The position numbers were made by a program, and so were the translations under genes. From a virus, in the IMG/VR virus record IMGVR_UViG_3300046009_003816, positions 1 to 28,228 of that record: a DNA stretch of 28,228 bases; one strand, 5' to 3'. Below the pieces are notes generated by a model. It was given only the letters and a program-made list of their open reading frames with translations, ran no database searches and was not told the DNA's origin. This document shows positions 24,229-28,228 of this stretch, piece by piece; the stretch's first letter is position 1, and every line of letters starts with the position of its first letter.

Positions 24229-27200
24229 ATGCCGCTCGACAACAGAATATCTAACATAATAGGTACGCCTTTACCAGATTGGATAAAGACTCAAATAAAA
24301 ACTAGATCAGATCAAAATACAAAGGATCTAAGAGACAACGAAAATTTGATATACTTAGCCAACAAAACTGGTTGGGTAAGACTCGTGTCTTCCATAGACC
24401 TAAAATATAAAGATGCGTTAACTCCTTCAGCAGACATTAGGTATTTTGAAACGTTAACAGGAAATCCAGAGTTTGAATCTTCTATGGCCAGAAAATTTGT
24501 GTTATTCGGAGGAATTTCCGCTTACACACTGCACCCAGGCCAAGGTGGTGGGTTCTCTTACGAACTTAGACAGGGTTTATCTGGAACTTACGATACATTA
24601 GGTGAAAGCGAAATTAGACAGTTTGGATATAGACCCATGCCTGGTATATCTAACGTTACTATAGAAACTATGGGTCGATTAGGATCGTTAAGAAAAGCGA
24701 AGATAGACTTTCAAGTTTGGGATAAATATCAATTGGACGTTATCGATCTTTTATATTTTAAGTTGGGATACACGATGTTGTTAGAGTTTGGTCACACTTA
24801 TTTTTATAACTCTAGTAATAATTTAGAAAAGGGAGAAGATTACATGATAGATCCCTTTAAGTCTTGTACTAATAATCAAAAGATACAATTAGAAATAAAT
24901 AAAAAAGTTAGAGAGTCTGAAGGTAATTACGATGCTATGATAGGCATAGTAACAAATTTTTCTTTTTCTCTAAACGCAGAAGCTGGGTACGATTGTACTA
25001 TAGAGCTATTGTCTGGAGGAGTAGTAGGCCAAAACGCAAAAATAAACCATCCAGAAGGGTTACCCGATCTCTTAGAGTCCGAAATAGAGCAATATAGTAA
25101 TTTGCTTGCTCAAATAGAACAAGCTAATAGAGCTAAAGAGTTAGCGGAGCAACAAAAAACTTTACAAGAGCAATTAAACGCCAATAAAAAAGATAAGTTA
25201 ACCGTAGACGGAATATTGAAAGATAATGCAGCTTCTGGAAGCTTAACAGTTAATCAATATATAGCAAAGTACGGAAGGCCAAATTCTAAAGAAGTACCTG
25301 GACTTTACAATAAGTACGATATAAGAGTTAAGGTTAATACTCACGATTCTTTAATAATTAGAAGATTTGGTCAATACATTTTTTATGATCAAGGAGGAAA
25401 TAGATTTCAAAATATAAACCTATCTGTAAATTATAACTTTGTTTCCGATTTGTTTAAAGTCGATTATAATAACTATAAATCTGAAATAGAATCCAGCGTA
25501 AAAGCAGGAATAGCTGCGTTAGGAGTGAACGGTTCGACCATATCTGTATTATCACAACAAGACTACGTAAAAGATAGAATATTAATTGGTAGAGAGGGCG
25601 TTAGTTATCCCAATTTTTATAGATATGAAATAAAATATCTTAACCCAAATAAGTCGTTAGAAAAATATGCAATTAGATTTACTATTAGTATTCCGTCAGG
25701 TGAAGATGAATTTAAAATATCTGAACAATTAGCAGATATATTTCAAGATTATTTGTTTTCTTTGATTAGATCTGAAAAAGTTATGGAGTCGGTTAACTTC
25801 GTAAACATAATCGATGAAAATAAAACAACAAGCGAAGTTAAAATAAAGATATCTGCTAAGTATAAACACTCCGCTAAAGTATTAAGTGAAGAGAGTGGAG
25901 CCGGTGTGACGAGAACAATTGAAACTTTACAAGATTTGTTGTTTCCAATAACTATAGAGTTTAGCGATACTTATGTAATAGAAGATCTAACAATAGGAGA
26001 TCAAATATCAACGCTTGCTGATTATTTAGAATACAGAAATAAGTTAGAGCAACAAAACATATCACAGTCCGCAACAGTTCAATCGACTCAAGATCTACAA
26101 AATTTAGAAACAGAAAAAACTCAGTTAGTTGAGAAATTAAAGTATAATTCTGCTATAGAGATAATACTAAAAGCAATACAACTACACTCGCTAACAGAAG
26201 CTTATAAAATTTACGGTCAAGATTCTTTAAACAAAGTGATAGAAGTTCCTTTATGGAAAAAAGATAGTCGCGGTAAAAGCTTTGTTGGTGAGGCAATGAA
26301 ATACGGAGTGTTTTCTGATGTAATATCAGAATTGATGGGAGAAACTATTAAGTCATCTCCATCTACTATCACTATACCTAACGTGCCTAACGGAACGTCT
26401 ATTGATCCTTCTTCGTTAAGATTTGATGGTTCTCAAATTTGGAGCACTTCTCAGAATCAACAGAAACCGTTTCCAGAAATAGATCAAAGAAAAAAAGAGT
26501 TATACAGATTAAATAACGAAAACATATCAGACAAAGATTTGTTTAAGTTTAGAGCGAAATACGGATTTTGGACAGAATTAATGGCTGGATCTTTGGGTCA
26601 AAACAACAAAGATTTAATTAATAAAGAAGTCAATTACAAAGATTTATTTACTTCTTACGTTATACCTTATCAAGTTAACCAAAACATGCAAGAGGGTGGA
26701 TTAACTTTGGTGTATCCAACTTATATAAAATTATCTACGTTATTTATGTTGATTAATCACATGTGCACGTTAACGCAACAGTCAGAGTGTGATAGATCTT
26801 TAAAGACTCCATTTTTTTATTTGGATTTTAATGCTAACGTAAATTATTGTTTGAGTCACCCAAGTCAACTTAGCACTGATCCTTTTAAATTTTTAATACC
26901 TTTTCAAGGAACTAACAAAGATTACATAAACATATTTGATAAAGAAATATACAATAAGTTAAAAGATAATAAAGTAAAGCTTTTTCAACCGCAACAAGAA
27001 GACGCGATATCAGGAGCCATTCCTCAATATAAAGATAATAGTCCGTATACAGCAAAATTATTAAACGTGTTAATTAATTGCAATTACGCGATAGAAGTAA
27101 TATCCCAATACGCAAAGAGCGATTCTTTAAGCGAAGTCTTTTTTAAAGACTTTATCGAGAAACTATTGAGCGATTTGAACAAAAGCATAGGTAATTTTAA

Positions 27201-28228
27201 TGCGTTTAGTTTAGTGTATAACGACAAAGCGAATACTTATCACGTTATCGATTCTCAATACGTAAACATAGACGGTGAAGGGCATCCAATAAACTCTAAA
27301 GAGCTTGGAGAAGATTTGCCCCTCTACGGTAAAAAATCAATAGCAAAATCTTTAGAGATACGTTCAGAAGTCAGCTCAAGAATGGCGAATATGTTGGCCA
27401 TTTCTGCTAACTCTACGCCGAGCGAACAATCGCAAAATTCAACAGACTCTACCGCCTTTGGTTACGTTAATACGTACCTATCAGATAGATACGTAGGCAC
27501 GAAATTGGGTAATTCAAATTTAAGCTCTATCAAAAGTAATACTGATATAGAAGCGGCTACTTTATTCGATGACAGCATACGACAATTTTACAGCACAGTT
27601 AATCCGTCGCAAAACAACGTACCATCAGCGACAAATTACTACATTTCATCGATGAGCAAGATTAGAGTAGAGTCGAACGCTACGAGAGCCAGCGCAATGA
27701 TACCAGTGTCTGTAAACTTGACGATGCACGGTTTAGGTGGTTTGCCTATCTTTTCTGCGTTTACTATACAAGACGAATTATTGCCTTACACGTACAATAT
27801 AAGAAGCGTGGTTGATAATAATCCAAGAAAGGTGGGATTTGTGATAGTTGGTAAAACTGACACTATAGGTTCTGATAATGTGTGGAATACTTCCATAAAA
27901 GGACAAATGTTACCACTAAAAGAACCCGGAGAATTTTCTGGACAAGTGAGTAAGTTCGCAGACGACGCAAAAGATAGATTGTTATTGGGACAATTGCTTA
28001 ATTCTAACATAGACTTACCAACTTTTGTCGGAGACGTAATATTAGACGCTGTAGAGTTTATAAAAAGTTTTGAAGGCTTGTATTCAGCACAGCCAAACGC
28101 TTACTCTAGAGTAAATTCACCAATTAACGCTAATACAGTAGTTTATGCGTATAAGCAAGGAAACGATAAGCCTACAATAGGTTGGGGAACTACTAGATAC
28201 CAATCGGACATGTCTAAAGATAAAAAAG
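24229..28228 (+). CDS. Giant baseplate protein carrying a GH24 lysozyme domain (3' truncated)
   Basis: ATG at 24229 opens a frame with no stop to the window end, at least 1333 residues. The N-terminus (WIKTQIKTRSDQ, then NLIYLANKTGWVRLVSSIDL) and residues 133-190 (GYRPMPGISNVTIETMGRLG, YFKLGYTMLLEFGHTYFY) are patterns I recall from large baseplate proteins of big phages. Two coiled-coil stretches lie near 285-325 and 605-645. Residues about 1164-1250 (MHGLGGLPIFSAFTIQDELL, then RKVGFVIVGKTD) form a conserved hub-like beta domain. From about 1271 a lysozyme (GH24) begins: FIKSFEGL with E1282 as likely catalytic Glu, then PTIGWGTT at 1315-1322. It is likely a gp5-like cell-wall piercing unit of the baseplate. 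An alternative ATG at 24224 stops after 11 codons. About 30 residues are inserted between FEG and TIG compared with T4-type lysozymes. Confidence 0.85.
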   Translation, partial: MPLDNRISNIIGTPLPDWIKTQIKTRSDQNTKDLRDNENLIYLANKTGWVRLVSSIDLKYKDALTPSADIRYFETLTGNPEFESSMARKFVLFGGISAYTLHPGQGGGFSYELRQGLSGTYDTLGESEIRQFGYRPMPGISNVTIETMGRLGSLRKAKIDFQVWDKYQLDVIDLLYFKLGYTMLLEFGHTYFYNSSNNLEKGEDYMIDPFKSCTNNQKIQLEINKKVRESEGNYDAMIGIVTNFSFSLNAEAGYDCTIELLSGGVVGQNAKINHPEGLPDLLESEIEQYSNLLAQIEQANRAKELAEQQKTLQEQLNANKKDKLTVDGILKDNAASGSLTVNQYIAKYGRPNSKEVPGLYNKYDIRVKVNTHDSLIIRRFGQYIFYDQGGNRFQNINLSVNYNFVSDLFKVDYNNYKSEIESSVKAGIAALGVNGSTISVLSQQDYVKDRILIGREGVSYPNFYRYEIKYLNPNKSLEKYAIRFTISIPSGEDEFKISEQLADIFQDYLFSLIRSEKVMESVNFVNIIDENKTTSEVKIKISAKYKHSAKVLSEESGAGVTRTIETLQDLLFPITIEFSDTYVIEDLTIGDQISTLADYLEYRNKLEQQNISQSATVQSTQDLQNLETEKTQLVEKLKYNSAIEIILKAIQLHSLTEAYKIYGQDSLNKVIEVPLWKKDSRGKSFVGEAMKYGVFSDVISELMGETIKSSPSTITIPNVPNGTSIDPSSLRFDGSQIWSTSQNQQKPFPEIDQRKKELYRLNNENISDKDLFKFRAKYGFWTELMAGSLGQNNKDLINKEVNYKDLFTSYVIPYQVNQNMQEGGLTLVYPTYIKLSTLFMLINHMCTLTQQSECDRSLKTPFFYLDFNANVNYCLSHPSQLSTDPFKFLIPFQGTNKDYINIFDKEIYNKLKDNKVKLFQPQQEDAISGAIPQYKDNSPYTAKLLNVLINCNYAIEVISQYAKSDSLSEVFFKDFIEKLLSDLNKSIGNFNAFSLVYNDKANTYHVIDSQYVNIDGEGHPINSKELGEDLPLYGKKSIAKSLEIRSEVSSRMANMLAISANSTPSEQSQNSTDSTAFGYVNTYLSDRYVGTKLGNSNLSSIKSNTDIEAATLFDDSIRQFYSTVNPSQNNVPSATNYYISSMSKIRVESNATRASAMIPVSVNLTMHGLGGLPIFSAFTIQDELLPYTYNIRSVVDNNPRKVGFVIVGKTDTIGSDNVWNTSIKGQMLPLKEPGEFSGQVSKFADDAKDRLLLGQLLNSNIDLPTFVGDVILDAVEFIKSFEGLYSAQPNAYSRVNSPINANTVVYAYKQGNDKPTIGWGTTRYQSDMSKDKK

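Noticed and set aside
24224-24259. ATG at 24224 as start of the giant baseplate gene
   Set aside because: That frame meets a TAA after 11 codons; the ATG at 24229 gives the long frame and a conserved-looking N-terminus.
1-28228. Alternative genetic code with TAG or TGA recoded, as in some very large phages
   Set aside because: Genes end cleanly with TAA, TAG and TGA, and none requires read-through of a stop.
1-28228. Diversity-generating retroelement acting on the fibre genes
   Set aside because: No reverse transcriptase is present, and the repeats differ at synonymous positions in general rather than at adenines of a template.

Overview
The window is a slice of the virion-structure region of a contractile-tailed bacteriophage (myovirus-type Caudoviricetes). 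All recognisable genes are on the + strand and tightly packed. The DNA is AT-rich. TAA, TAG and TGA all end genes, so the standard code applies. Most start codons follow A-rich leaders without a clear Shine-Dalgarno sequence, a translation style typical of Bacteroidota. I infer, without proof, a Bacteroidota host and a large T4-like phage.

Layout. (i) 1-15123 is a long run of candidate tail-fibre, adhesin or virion-surface genes. The first is cut by the window edge. Four of them share a repeated protein module containing FTKGDGSTFPITVNTGSGGG, GSAIISGSLVVTGS and GSLFGTASWA. Others are a 948-aa protein with Kelch-like and 'KNW..N.W' repeats, two abutting paralogues of 712 and 731 aa, and several small proteins. 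(ii) 15203-20059 holds the contractile core: tail sheath, an orphan 197-aa protein, tail tube, a free-standing HNH homing endonuclease, a T4 gp26-like baseplate protein and a small companion. (iii) 20095-28228 holds the tape measure protein, a baseplate or hub protein, a gp53/LysM-like baseplate wedge protein, and a very large baseplate protein of at least 1333 residues. That last protein is open to the window end and carries the start of a GH24 lysozyme domain.

Together the genes make the tail: tube and sheath assembled on a baseplate, length set by the tape measure, cell-wall penetration helped by the baseplate lysozyme, and receptor contact by the fibre cluster.

Regulation. Seven intergenic gaps of 29 nt or more all contain TATTTATA (or one mismatch) 13-26 nt before the next start codon, and shorter gaps lack it. 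This looks like the phage's own late-promoter element. Intriguingly it is the reverse complement of the T4 late-promoter core. At the homing endonuclease the element lies in the loop of a terminator-like hairpin that also hides the ribosome-binding site, an arrangement resembling the late-only control of T4 homing endonucleases. No gene-free stretch exceeds 80 bases. No tRNA, CRISPR, reverse transcriptase or transposon was seen.
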